Origin: an uncultured bacterium
GTDB taxonomy: Bacteria; Planctomycetota; UBA1135; GCA-002686595
Direction: 5' to 3'
Length of the DNA: 64,000 nucleotides
Assembly: GCA_937905825.1 (NCBI GenBank)
Contig: CALCXM010000081.1
Span: forward strand, 62,001-126,000
A program made the translations under genes and the position numbers. Numbering within the stretch: the stretch's first letter is position 1; every line of letters starts with the position of its first letter. Below the pieces are notes generated by a model. That model made no database searches and had not been told where the DNA came from. It was given only the letters and a program-made list of their open reading frames with translations. This document shows positions 47,453 to 55,457 of this stretch, piece by piece.

Positions 47453-47950
47453 ATGAACGTCGACGCAACAGGATCCCCGAGCTCATTGACCGCAGCGGCA
47501 GGCGCACCCCCCAAGGAAGAGTTGGGAAAGGACGCCTTCATGCAACTGCTCGTGACTCAACTGCAGAACCAGGACCCGATCAATCCTCAATCCAACGAGG
47601 ACTTCATCGCGCAACTGGCTTCGTTCTCCTCCCTGGAGGCCCAGAACAACCTCAATGATTCGTTCCTTGGCCTGGCCATTCTGCAGCAGAGCAACGCGCT
47701 CATGTCGCAGTTGACCGAGGGCAGTTCCCTGATCGGGCAGAACGTCAAGTACGACGATCCAACCACGGGCGCAGCGATGGAAGGCACCGTAGACTCCATC
47801 CGAATTCAGGACGGAATCGCTGTGCTCAACGTGGGTGGGACCGATGTTCCTCTCCTGCACGTGACGGAAGTCACCGGGCCAGGCGAGCCACCGATTCCTG
47901 AGGAAGACTCCGGCGATGACGGAACGAACGACGACACTTCTGAAAACTAA
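47453..47950 (+). CDS. flgD: Flagellar hook-capping protein FlgD
   Basis: About 165 aa from ATG 47453, preceded by GGGAG (ATG 47438 is a second option). The FlgD N-terminal signature is clear: LGKDAFMQLLVTQLQNQDP then FIAQLASFSSLEAQNNLN. The C-terminal part is short and ends in an acidic tail. It scaffolds hook subunit polymerisation. Located between fliK and flgE. Confidence 0.92.
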   Translation: MNVDATGSPSSLTAAAGAPPKEELGKDAFMQLLVTQLQNQDPINPQSNEDFIAQLASFSSLEAQNNLNDSFLGLAILQQSNALMSQLTEGSSLIGQNVKYDDPTTGAAMEGTVDSIRIQDGIAVLNVGGTDVPLLHVTEVTGPGEPPIPEEDSGDDGTNDDTSEN

Positions 47951-47959
47951 GCGAACTCT

Positions 47960-49906
47960 ATGTCCACAGCACTATTCACCGCCCTCTCTGCCCTGAAGTC
48001 GCACCAGGATTGGATCGACGTTATCGGTAACAACTTGGCGAACACCAACACCCCTGGATTCAAAAAGTCCACGGTGCGCTTTGCCGACAACTTCTCGCGA
48101 ACAACGCGGGAGTCGGTCTCACCGACAGGCTCCTTGGGCGGTCAAAACGCTTCCCAGATTGGCCAGGGCGTGCAAATCGGATCGATCGTTCGCGCCTTCG
48201 AGCAAGGAGCTCTCGCAGAAACAGGTCGAACTTTCGACATGGCAATGCAAGGGCAGGGATTCTTTGCCTTAAGCGACGGTTCGGTGGACTTCTATACGCG
48301 GGTCGGCACCTTCGGCATGGATGCGAACCAGGACTTGGTCGACTTGTCCACGGGCTACAAGGTTTTGAGCCCTAGCGGAGACGCAATCAACTTGGACATC
48401 GATGCCGCCTATCCACCGAATAGGACCACTTCTGTGGAGTTTGCCGGAAACCTGCCTGCGGAGGTGACTGGGCCCTTGGCGGAAGTCTTGACGGGCGCAT
48501 CAGGCCTCAAACATGGCTCCCCTGCAACTCTCTCTGGTACCACCGGCGGCCCCATTCCGATCCCTCCTGGAGAGACCTGGACCTTGGACGTCGTGATCAA
48601 TGGAGGAGCCCCGCAGACAGTTCTGATCCCGGGTGCTGTTGGGGGCGTCAGCTTGGCCGCGATCGCAGCAGAGATCGATGAGTTCTCCGACGTCAACGCC
48701 AGCGTGAACAGCAGCGGCTTCATCGAAGTCTCAAGCACCTTCACCGGTGCGGACGTGACTCTAAAGATCAACCCGGGTGAAGCGGGCAAAGACCTGGCCT
48801 CCTCGATCGGGATTCCAACGACCCTGGTGACCGGCTCTGAAACTCCCCTCGTCGCTGGCGTGACCACGCTCAATGACATTCCAGGCAACTTGTCTGACTA
48901 CGCAGATGGAGACGTCATCAACATCTCAGGTGTGGATGCCGACGGTTCGCCGATCAACGCTAGTTTCCGGTACGGGCCTCCAGCCGGTGGCTTCGACGGG
49001 AACACTGTCGATTCCTTCGTCTCCTTCTTGGACTCGCTCTATTCGACGGCCACGGTTTCCTTGAACGCGGCCGGGCAGATCAACGTGGTCTCCGAGACTG
49101 CGGGAGAGAGCGACCTGCTCTTGGCCATCAGTGACAATTCGGGACAAGCGGGAAAGACCAACTGGAACGTCTACGCCACGTCCGTCACAACCCAGGGAAC
49201 TGGACCAGACACGGTGGTGACTTCCTCCGAGGTGTACGACAACGCTGGAACGGCCCACACCTTGACCTTGACCTATGAACGTCAAGAGGACCTAACCTGG
49301 AATGTGCGTCCAGAGATTCCGTCAACGAGCGGGACCGTGACGAGTGGCACGGTTACTGGACTGCAGTTCGACGAGAATGGCGCACCCATCGGGCTCGGCG
49401 CGGTGGCCAACGACGTCGTCATCGACTTCGCGGGAACACCGGGCACGGTCTCTGTGGAGCTCGACTTTGGTATCGACGGCGACCTCAAAGGCTTGACCCA
49501 GTTCGGCTCCGCAGCCGAGGTGTTTGTGGCGGGCCAAGACGGCTACGCCGCTGGTGAACTCGCCAGCTTGAATGTCGCCACAAACGGTGCCATCAATGGG
49601 TTCTACACCAACGGTCAGAGCCAGGAGTTGGGCGCGGTCGGTGTGGCGGTCTTCGACAACAGCGAAGGGCTGGCAGAAGTCGGCGACAACCTCTGGGGGC
49701 GAACCCCAAACAGTGGTGACCTGATCTTTGGCCGCGGCGACCTAGCTGCGGCGGGCAAGGTGATCGGGGGCTCCCTGGAGAACTCCAACGTGGACACAGC
49801 CGAACAGTTCGTGCGTCTGATCGAGGCTCAGCGTGGCTACCAAGCCAGCTCTCGAGTGATCTCGATCCAGGACGAAGTGCTCGCGGAAGCGGTGAACCTC
49901 ATCTAG
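47960..49906 (+). CDS. flgE: Flagellar hook protein FlgE
   Basis: A 648-residue hook subunit, longer than E. coli FlgE (402 aa) because of an enlarged variable centre (about residues 150-500). The N-terminal rod-type helix block is IGNNLANTNTPGFKKS (about 22-37). The C-terminal block is ENSNVDTAEQFVRLIEAQRG, and the protein ends VLAEAVNLI. Last gene of the first sigma-54 unit, followed by a strong terminator. Confidence 0.93.
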   Translation: MSTALFTALSALKSHQDWIDVIGNNLANTNTPGFKKSTVRFADNFSRTTRESVSPTGSLGGQNASQIGQGVQIGSIVRAFEQGALAETGRTFDMAMQGQGFFALSDGSVDFYTRVGTFGMDANQDLVDLSTGYKVLSPSGDAINLDIDAAYPPNRTTSVEFAGNLPAEVTGPLAEVLTGASGLKHGSPATLSGTTGGPIPIPPGETWTLDVVINGGAPQTVLIPGAVGGVSLAAIAAEIDEFSDVNASVNSSGFIEVSSTFTGADVTLKINPGEAGKDLASSIGIPTTLVTGSETPLVAGVTTLNDIPGNLSDYADGDVINISGVDADGSPINASFRYGPPAGGFDGNTVDSFVSFLDSLYSTATVSLNAAGQINVVSETAGESDLLLAISDNSGQAGKTNWNVYATSVTTQGTGPDTVVTSSEVYDNAGTAHTLTLTYERQEDLTWNVRPEIPSTSGTVTSGTVTGLQFDENGAPIGLGAVANDVVIDFAGTPGTVSVELDFGIDGDLKGLTQFGSAAEVFVAGQDGYAAGELASLNVATNGAINGFYTNGQSQELGAVGVAVFDNSEGLAEVGDNLWGRTPNSGDLIFGRGDLAAAGKVIGGSLENSNVDTAEQFVRLIEAQRGYQASSRVISIQDEVLAEAVNLI

Positions 49907-49948
49907 TCCCAACTCGGTTTTTAGGCCGAAACTCCTCCTCAGCATGCG

Positions 49949-49982
49949 GCCCGCCCGCGTCCTCACCAGGGCGCGGGCGGGC
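49949..49982 (+). terminator. Intrinsic terminator after flgE
   Basis: A 15-bp stem GCCCGCCCGCGTCCT with its complement (one G-U), 4-base loop CACC, then TGCATTTT. It separates the flgE unit from the next promoter. Confidence 0.85.
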
Positions 49983-50092
49983 TGCATTTTCAGGCGGAAA
50001 ACAATTCCGGGTCAGAACCAAATGACCTGTGAAATGACCGCGGAACCCCCGTGATTTCGCCGGAAACGGCCTTTTCAGGGCCTGCACAAGCT

Positions 50093-50107
50093 TGGCACTC
50101 ACCTTGC
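50093..50107 (+). promoter_or_regulatory. Sigma-54 (-24/-12) promoter of the flgF operon
   Basis: TGGCACTCACCTTGC matches TGGCAC-N5-TTGC exactly. Predicted start is near 50119, one base before the flgF GTG. Confidence 0.88.
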
Positions 50108-50119
50108 TTCCCTGGGGAT

Positions 50120-50821
50120 GTGAACATCGGAATCTACAGCGGCGTATCCGCCGGAAGGGCAGCAGAAAGACGCATGGAGGCCATCACGGCCAACCTCGCG
50201 AACGTCGACACGCCCGGCTACAAGCGGATGAGTACAGGCACGCGCTCCTTCTACGTCCCCGGATCCAATGGCAAGGAGACTGCGATCTACACGCACTCCG
50301 CCGCCGACTGGACCCAGGGAGCCCTCAAGCCCTCAGCGAGCCCCTACCACATGGCGCTCATGGGCCAAGGCTTCTTCGCCGTCGACGGACAGGACGGCGA
50401 GATGCTGACCCGCAACGGCATCTTCCAGGTGGACGACAAGGGCATTCTGCAAACAGCAGAGGGCTACCCGGTCGCCTGGGAATCGAACAATGGCCCAATC
50501 AATCCCACCGGGGAGCAGATCGAGGTCGACGGATCGGGTCGAGTTTTTCAAGGGACCGTGGACCTCGGCAAGCTGCGCTTGACCAACGTCGCGAGGCCCG
50601 AGCAACTCTCCTTCCTGGGCGGCGGCTACTACACAGCTGGCCGCAACAGCTCGGAGGTACCGGCGCAGACCAGCGTGCACCAAAGCCAGCTTGAGAGCTC
50701 CAACGTGACTTCCATCGACGAGTTGGTCGGGATGATTACGGTGCAACGGTCTTTCGAGTCCGCCAAGAACGTGATGGGTCTCATCGATCAATCCTATGGC
50801 CGCCTGACGCAAATCCGTTAG
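50120..50821 (+). CDS. flgF: Flagellar basal-body rod protein FlgF
   Basis: About 233 aa from GTG 50120. This start gives the full rod-family N-terminus (GIYSGVSAGRAAERRMEA, then ITANLANVDTPGYKRM). MALMGQGFFAVDGQDG and the C-terminal LESSNVTSIDELVGMITVQRSF are family blocks. It forms part of the proximal rod; the FlgF/FlgG assignment is by order, since flgG follows. The start codon lies at predicted +2 of the sigma-54 promoter, so the message may be leaderless. Confidence 0.85.
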   Translation: MNIGIYSGVSAGRAAERRMEAITANLANVDTPGYKRMSTGTRSFYVPGSNGKETAIYTHSAADWTQGALKPSASPYHMALMGQGFFAVDGQDGEMLTRNGIFQVDDKGILQTAEGYPVAWESNNGPINPTGEQIEVDGSGRVFQGTVDLGKLRLTNVARPEQLSFLGGGYYTAGRNSSEVPAQTSVHQSQLESSNVTSIDELVGMITVQRSFESAKNVMGLIDQSYGRLTQIR

Positions 50822-50865
50822 GCCCTCCTCCTCAGCGAAACCTCTTCTATCTAAGCCAGCAAGCC

Positions 50866-51654
50866 ATGATCCGAGCCCTAATGACCGCCGCTTCAGGAAT
50901 GAAGTCACAGCAAAAGATGGTGGACACCATCGCGAACAACATCGCGAACGTGAACACCGGTGGCTTCAAGCGCAGCAGCTTGAGCTTTCGCTCGCTCTTG
51001 TACCAAACGTACGAAGAGCCCGGCGCAGCCACCTCGCAGCAGGGCATGAACCCCACCGGAACCCAGATCGGTTCCGGTGTGGAGATTTCAGGTTCGCGCA
51101 AGAGCTTTCGCCAAGGAGACATGGAGCCGACCTCCGGCAACTTCGACCTGGCTATCCAGGGACAAGGCTTCTTCCGCGTCGCCCTACCCAGCGGCGAGCA
51201 ACGCTACACCCGCGACGGTCACTTCAACCGTGACGGAAACGGCACCGTGGTGACCTCCGAGGGCTACCCCGTCGAGTCCTTCCCGCAGATCGGTTCGGAT
51301 GTGATCGGCATCAGCATCGCGGAGGACGGCACAATCACGACACGGACTACTGAAAGTGACATCGGTACCACCATTGGCCAGCTCGATCTGTTCCGCTTCG
51401 CGAACCCTGAAGGCCTCAAGGCACAGGGTGGAAACATGTACAGCGAGACAGCTAGTTCCGGCGTGGCCACGGGCCAGAAGGCAGGCACGGCAGGCACCGG
51501 CCGCTTGTTCCACAAGCACGTGGAGCGTTCCAACGTGGAAGTCGTCGACGAGCTGGTGGGTCTGATCATGGCCCAACGCAACTACGAGGTGAACAGCCGT
51601 GCTGTGCGCGCCTCCGACGAAATGCTGCAGCAAGCCAACCAGATCATCCGCTAA
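50866..51654 (+). CDS. flgG: Flagellar distal rod protein FlgG
   Basis: A 262-residue FlgG of normal length. It opens MIRALMTAASGMKSQQ followed by DTIANNIANVNTGGFKRSS. The central LAIQGQGFFRV and the C-terminal ERSNVEVVDELVGLIMAQRN match the family. It builds the distal rod crossing the periplasm. Confidence 0.95.
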   Translation: MIRALMTAASGMKSQQKMVDTIANNIANVNTGGFKRSSLSFRSLLYQTYEEPGAATSQQGMNPTGTQIGSGVEISGSRKSFRQGDMEPTSGNFDLAIQGQGFFRVALPSGEQRYTRDGHFNRDGNGTVVTSEGYPVESFPQIGSDVIGISIAEDGTITTRTTESDIGTTIGQLDLFRFANPEGLKAQGGNMYSETASSGVATGQKAGTAGTGRLFHKHVERSNVEVVDELVGLIMAQRNYEVNSRAVRASDEMLQQANQIIR

Positions 51655-51678
51655 CTCTAGCTAGCCAATAACTGAACC

Positions 51679-52620
51679 ATGATGCTTCTACCCACCCTCT
51701 TGCTCGCTGGCGTGACCATCACGCTGCCCAAGGATGCTTCCGTGCTCGGCTCGGAAATCACCCTCGGGGAGATCGCAACGATCACCGGCGCCAAGCCAGC
51801 AGAACTGGAACGACTCGCAAGCTTCCAATTGGGCTATGCCCCGGCACCTGGCTACAGCCGTGTGCTCCAGGATTGGAAGATCCAAGGCCAACTTCAAAGG
51901 GCTTTCAGCGACATTCAGTTGGCGCTTGATGGCGAGCGCGCTTGCAGGATTCGTCCGACCGTGGCGACGGTCAAGGGCAAAGAAATGGAGGAGGCCGCTG
52001 CGGTCGCATTGAAAGCAATCCTGGCTGGCGAAGACATGGAACTTAGCCTGGCGCACTCCCTGGACGACGAGATTGTTCCCAAGGGCTTGAAGGGGCGTCG
52101 CGTGGTGGTTCAACCCTCCACGACCACGATCAGCTCGAGCAAGACCGCGACTGGATCCTGGAGCATTCCTGTCCAGATCCTGGTGGATGGCACGCCCTAC
52201 AGAACTGTCTGGGTGAGCTACGACGTCACGCTCTTCCGCAACATGCCGGTCTTGCGCCGAGACATTCAAAAGGGGGAGCCGATCGCTTTCGACGACATGG
52301 TCGTGAAGCGCGCACCGATGACTTCACCCAGCAACGAAAAGCCGATGTCCCCGACCGAGCTAATCGGGGCCACGGCCAATCGCCAGCTGAACATGAACCA
52401 GCCCGTGGGCCGCCGTGATGTGACTCGCTCAAAGGCGATCAAGAAAGGGGAGACCGTTTCGCTTGTGGTCAAGAACGGAACGATCCTCGTCAAGACCTAC
52501 GGCACCGCTCTAAGCGACGCCTACATCGGTGACACCACCAAAGTCCAAATCTCGAACACCATGAAAGAGCTCGCAGTCACTGTTGTGGCGGCCGGCAGTG
52601 TTCGTTTCGAAATCAAGTAA
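51679..52620 (+). CDS. flgA: P-ring assembly chaperone FlgA
   Basis: A 313-residue exported protein, longer than E. coli FlgA. The C-terminal SAF-like region (about 200-313) shows MPVLRRDIQKGEPIAFDDM, LIGATANRQLNMNQPV, KGETVSLVVKNG and a final ELAVTVVAAGSVRFEI. It assists FlgI P-ring assembly in the periplasm. Position directly before flgH and flgI supports the call. Confidence 0.88.
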   Translation: MMLLPTLLLAGVTITLPKDASVLGSEITLGEIATITGAKPAELERLASFQLGYAPAPGYSRVLQDWKIQGQLQRAFSDIQLALDGERACRIRPTVATVKGKEMEEAAAVALKAILAGEDMELSLAHSLDDEIVPKGLKGRRVVVQPSTTTISSSKTATGSWSIPVQILVDGTPYRTVWVSYDVTLFRNMPVLRRDIQKGEPIAFDDMVVKRAPMTSPSNEKPMSPTELIGATANRQLNMNQPVGRRDVTRSKAIKKGETVSLVVKNGTILVKTYGTALSDAYIGDTTKVQISNTMKELAVTVVAAGSVRFEIK

Positions 52621-52651
52621 CTCGCACTCTATTACCATTAGAAACCTATCC

Positions 52652-53281
52652 ATGAAGCACTATCTACTCGCCACCTTGCTGGCCCTCTTCACCCTGAACG
52701 CGACAGCTCAGGCACAAGGCCAACCCCGCCGCGGATCGATCTACTCGGCGTCCAATGGCCCCGTGGGGCTGATCGCAGACAAGACCGCTTCGCGCGCCGG
52801 GGACTTGGTAACGATCCTGATCTCCGAGAGTTCGGACGTGAAGGAAGAGGCCAAGTCGGACTTCTCCCGGGCCTCTGGCCTGGGCTACTCCCTGGACACC
52901 TTCGACATCAAGCCGAACGCGTTCAATTTCCTGCCAGCCATTTCTAGCTCGACGACGGATGACTTCTCGGGGAACGCAAAGCAAGAGAAGAAGGGAACCT
53001 TTACGGCTCGCTTGACCGCCATCGTCACCGATGCACTGCCGAACGGAAATCTGGTCATTCGCGGACGCCGGGAGATCCGGGTGGACAAGCAAGTGAAGAC
53101 CATCGAGTTCTCTGGGATCGTCCGTCGCTACGACGTTAGCGCGGACAACACGGTCACCAGTTCGCTCGTGGCAGAAGCCAAGATTGCTTACACGGGCAGC
53201 GGGCCGGGCACCGAGGCGACGACTCGACCCGGACTGGGCGGTTTCCTTCACAGCGCGCTTGTTTGGCTCTGGCCTTTCTAA
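52652..53281 (+). CDS. flgH: Flagellar L-ring protein FlgH
   Basis: About 209 aa from ATG 52652 (MKHYLLATLLALF), which starts a signal peptide. The FlgH core contains ADKTASRAGDLVTILISESS, FTARLTAIVTDALPNGNLVI and RREIRVDKQVKTIEFSGIVR-type blocks. The signal region (LNATAQAQGQ) has no lipobox cysteine, unlike the usual FlgH lipoprotein, so outer-membrane anchoring may differ. The L ring implies an outer membrane. Confidence 0.9.
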   Translation: MKHYLLATLLALFTLNATAQAQGQPRRGSIYSASNGPVGLIADKTASRAGDLVTILISESSDVKEEAKSDFSRASGLGYSLDTFDIKPNAFNFLPAISSSTTDDFSGNAKQEKKGTFTARLTAIVTDALPNGNLVIRGRREIRVDKQVKTIEFSGIVRRYDVSADNTVTSSLVAEAKIAYTGSGPGTEATTRPGLGGFLHSALVWLWPF

Positions 53282-53331
53282 GTCGGACTTAGCCTTTCCA
53301 TCCAGCAGGCAGCGAACAGCAACACAACGAC

Positions 53332-54642
53332 ATGTACAACCACCTCCTCCTCAGCTTGGTCCTTTTCATGGGCCAGACGCCGCTCCAGCAAACAGGCGCA
53401 GGGACTCCGGCAGACGCCGGAGACCCCGAAATCATCGATACAACCGATGAGCCTACGGCGGACGTCATCCCGAGACTGTGGCAGAGTCTGGACGCGAACT
53501 TCGCTGCTCCGCAGCAGCCGCAGTTTCGTTCAGAGTCCACGGTTTCACGTACACGTCGTTATGCCCCTGCTCAAGGGCAAGCGGGCGTGACCTCTACCCG
53601 CACCCCGGTGAGCACTTTGGTCACCGTCCGTGGGATGGAAGAGAACCACGTCATGGGGATCGGTCTCGTGACGGGCCTGGCGGGCACGGGCGACTCTGGC
53701 ACGGCCGCGCGGCAGTTGCTGAAGAACTTGCTACTGACCCGCAACATCAATCTTAACCTCGAAGATCTGACCTCTAAGAACATTGCGGTGGTTCGGGTGG
53801 AAGCGGTCTTGCCCGCGGGCATTCGTCCTGGGCAATCCATTGATGTGCGCGCATCCACCATCGGCGACTGCTCGAGCTTGGAAGGCGGCACGCTCGCCAT
53901 GACGGAGCTCACCGACATCAGTGGCCGCTACGTCTTCGCTACGGCCTTCGGTCCAGTGACTGCCGGTGGATTCAGCGCTAGCGGCGAGTCCGCGTCAGTG
54001 ACTCGAAACCACGTGAACGTGGGGACGCTGCCTGGCGGTGGCAAAGTCGAACGAGAGGTTCCAACGAGCATCGTCAGCGAGCACGGCTACCTCTTCTTAG
54101 ATCTGCGCACGGCGCACGATAGTCTGGGCAACGTCGTTCACGTAACCGAGGCAGCCAACGGAATGTATCCGGGTGTCGCGAACGCCTCTGGGGATGGCAA
54201 GTGCATTCGCGTGAAGGTGCCTGCCGACCTGCCCGAGTCCCAGCATGCTGCCTTTGCTCATTCGATCCTGCGACTCGAGGTGATGTCGGAGAACGTCGCG
54301 CGCATCGTGATCAACGAGCGCACGGGAGTGATCGTGATGGGCGGCGATGTTCGCCTGCAACCGGGCATCATCACCCACGGCAGCCTGACGGTCACGATTT
54401 CAGAGTCTCCGGAGGTCAGCCAACCGGGGCCGCTTTCGGATGGAACGACTGAAGGGGTTTCACGGACGGATCTGGACGTGGTCGAGGAAGACAGCGCACT
54501 GATCCTGACCAAGGCGGCCGGCACGCTTCAAGAAGTCGTCGACGTCCTCAACGTACTCGGGGCGACGCCTCGCGACATGATCACCATCCTTCAGGCGATG
54601 TCCCAAAGCGGCACTCTCCTGGCAGAAATCAAGAGGATGTAA
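53332..54642 (+). CDS. flgI: Flagellar P-ring protein FlgI
   Basis: A 436-residue FlgI, about 60-70 residues longer than usual at the N-terminus: after the signal peptide a Thr/Ala/Pro/Gln-rich stretch runs to about residue 93 before the family core VTVRGMEENHVMGIGLVTGL. Other blocks are NIAVVRVEAVLPAGIRPGQ, RIVINERTGVIVMGGDVR and the C-terminal GATPRDMITILQAMSQSG. It forms the periplasmic bushing. Its stop overlaps the flgJ start (TAATG). Confidence 0.93.
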   Translation: MYNHLLLSLVLFMGQTPLQQTGAGTPADAGDPEIIDTTDEPTADVIPRLWQSLDANFAAPQQPQFRSESTVSRTRRYAPAQGQAGVTSTRTPVSTLVTVRGMEENHVMGIGLVTGLAGTGDSGTAARQLLKNLLLTRNINLNLEDLTSKNIAVVRVEAVLPAGIRPGQSIDVRASTIGDCSSLEGGTLAMTELTDISGRYVFATAFGPVTAGGFSASGESASVTRNHVNVGTLPGGGKVEREVPTSIVSEHGYLFLDLRTAHDSLGNVVHVTEAANGMYPGVANASGDGKCIRVKVPADLPESQHAAFAHSILRLEVMSENVARIVINERTGVIVMGGDVRLQPGIITHGSLTVTISESPEVSQPGPLSDGTTEGVSRTDLDVVEEDSALILTKAAGTLQEVVDVLNVLGATPRDMITILQAMSQSGTLLAEIKRM

Positions 54643-54980
54643 TGGACGCCCTAGGAATGAGCTCACAAATGACCGGTGCGAACATCTCTGCCATGGGAGC
54701 GCAGGAGTTGCAGGTCCCGAAAGCAGGCAGCGACAACGAAACGGCTGCCCAGCAGTTCGAGCAGTTGCTCGCCACCATGCTTGTGAAGGAAATGCGCAAG
54801 TCGCTCCCGGAAGGTTTCTTCGGAAGCGGTCCCGGCTCCGACAGCTTCAACGGCTGGATGGACAAGAGCATCGGCAACAACCTGGCCGCCAGCTGGGACC
54901 TTGATATCGCCGGAATGGTCAAGACGAGCTTGGACAACAAACAAGCACGACCTGAGCAGCCTGCGGACGGAGCCGAGTAA
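54642..54980 (+). CDS. flgJ: Rod-binding protein, FlgJ N-terminal domain only
   Basis: A 112-residue rod-cap domain (AAQQFEQLLATMLVKEMRKS, then GPGSDSFNGWMDKSI). It lacks the C-terminal muramidase domain of E. coli FlgJ, so peptidoglycan cutting must come from another protein, as in many non-enteric flagella. Overlaps the flgI stop by one base; flgN follows by 2 bp. Confidence 0.88.
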   Translation: MDALGMSSQMTGANISAMGAQELQVPKAGSDNETAAQQFEQLLATMLVKEMRKSLPEGFFGSGPGSDSFNGWMDKSIGNNLAASWDLDIAGMVKTSLDNKQARPEQPADGAE

Positions 54981-54982
54981 GA

Positions 54983-55456
54983 ATGAACCTACAGAGCACC
55001 ATCAACCACCTGGAAGCTTGCCTGGTGGAAGAAATTCAAAAGCAGCAGGACAACGTCGCCTGGGTTGATTCCATGGAGGCGGCCATCGCGAAGAATGCGT
55101 CGGTCGACTTCGAACAGGTCGTCACCCAGGGATCTGAGTTGTGCAAAGCTAGCGATCAGGTCGCCCGGCGCCGCAAGCAACTGGTCGCCGAGTTGGCAGC
55201 GCATTGGAAGGTGCCAGCGACCGCACTGACCCTCGGGGGTGTGGTGCGTCGCGCTGGCAACACTGGAACACGCTTGGGCGTGCTGCGAGCGGAACTGCGT
55301 TCCTCCGTGGCAAAGGTCATCAAGCGCCAACGTCGTCTCGCCGCGCTGATCGGGTTGCACCAACGCATCAACGCAGACGTCATGCAAATCATGCTTGGGT
55401 GTGAATCCCAAGATCAAGTCAGACAGGGTGGATCCCTAGTCAACGCGGAGGCCTAA
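54983..55456 (+). CDS. flgN: FlgN-like export chaperone
   Basis: A 157-residue all-helical protein (LEACLVEEIQKQQDNVAWVDS, later VARRRKQLVAELAAHW and KVIKRQRRLAALIGLHQRIN). Length, helical make-up and position just before flgK fit FlgN, the chaperone of FlgK and FlgL. Sequence identity to FlgN is low in general, so the call leans on context. Confidence 0.75.
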   Translation: MNLQSTINHLEACLVEEIQKQQDNVAWVDSMEAAIAKNASVDFEQVVTQGSELCKASDQVARRRKQLVAELAAHWKVPATALTLGGVVRRAGNTGTRLGVLRAELRSSVAKVIKRQRRLAALIGLHQRINADVMQIMLGCESQDQVRQGGSLVNAEA

Positions 55457-55457
55457 A

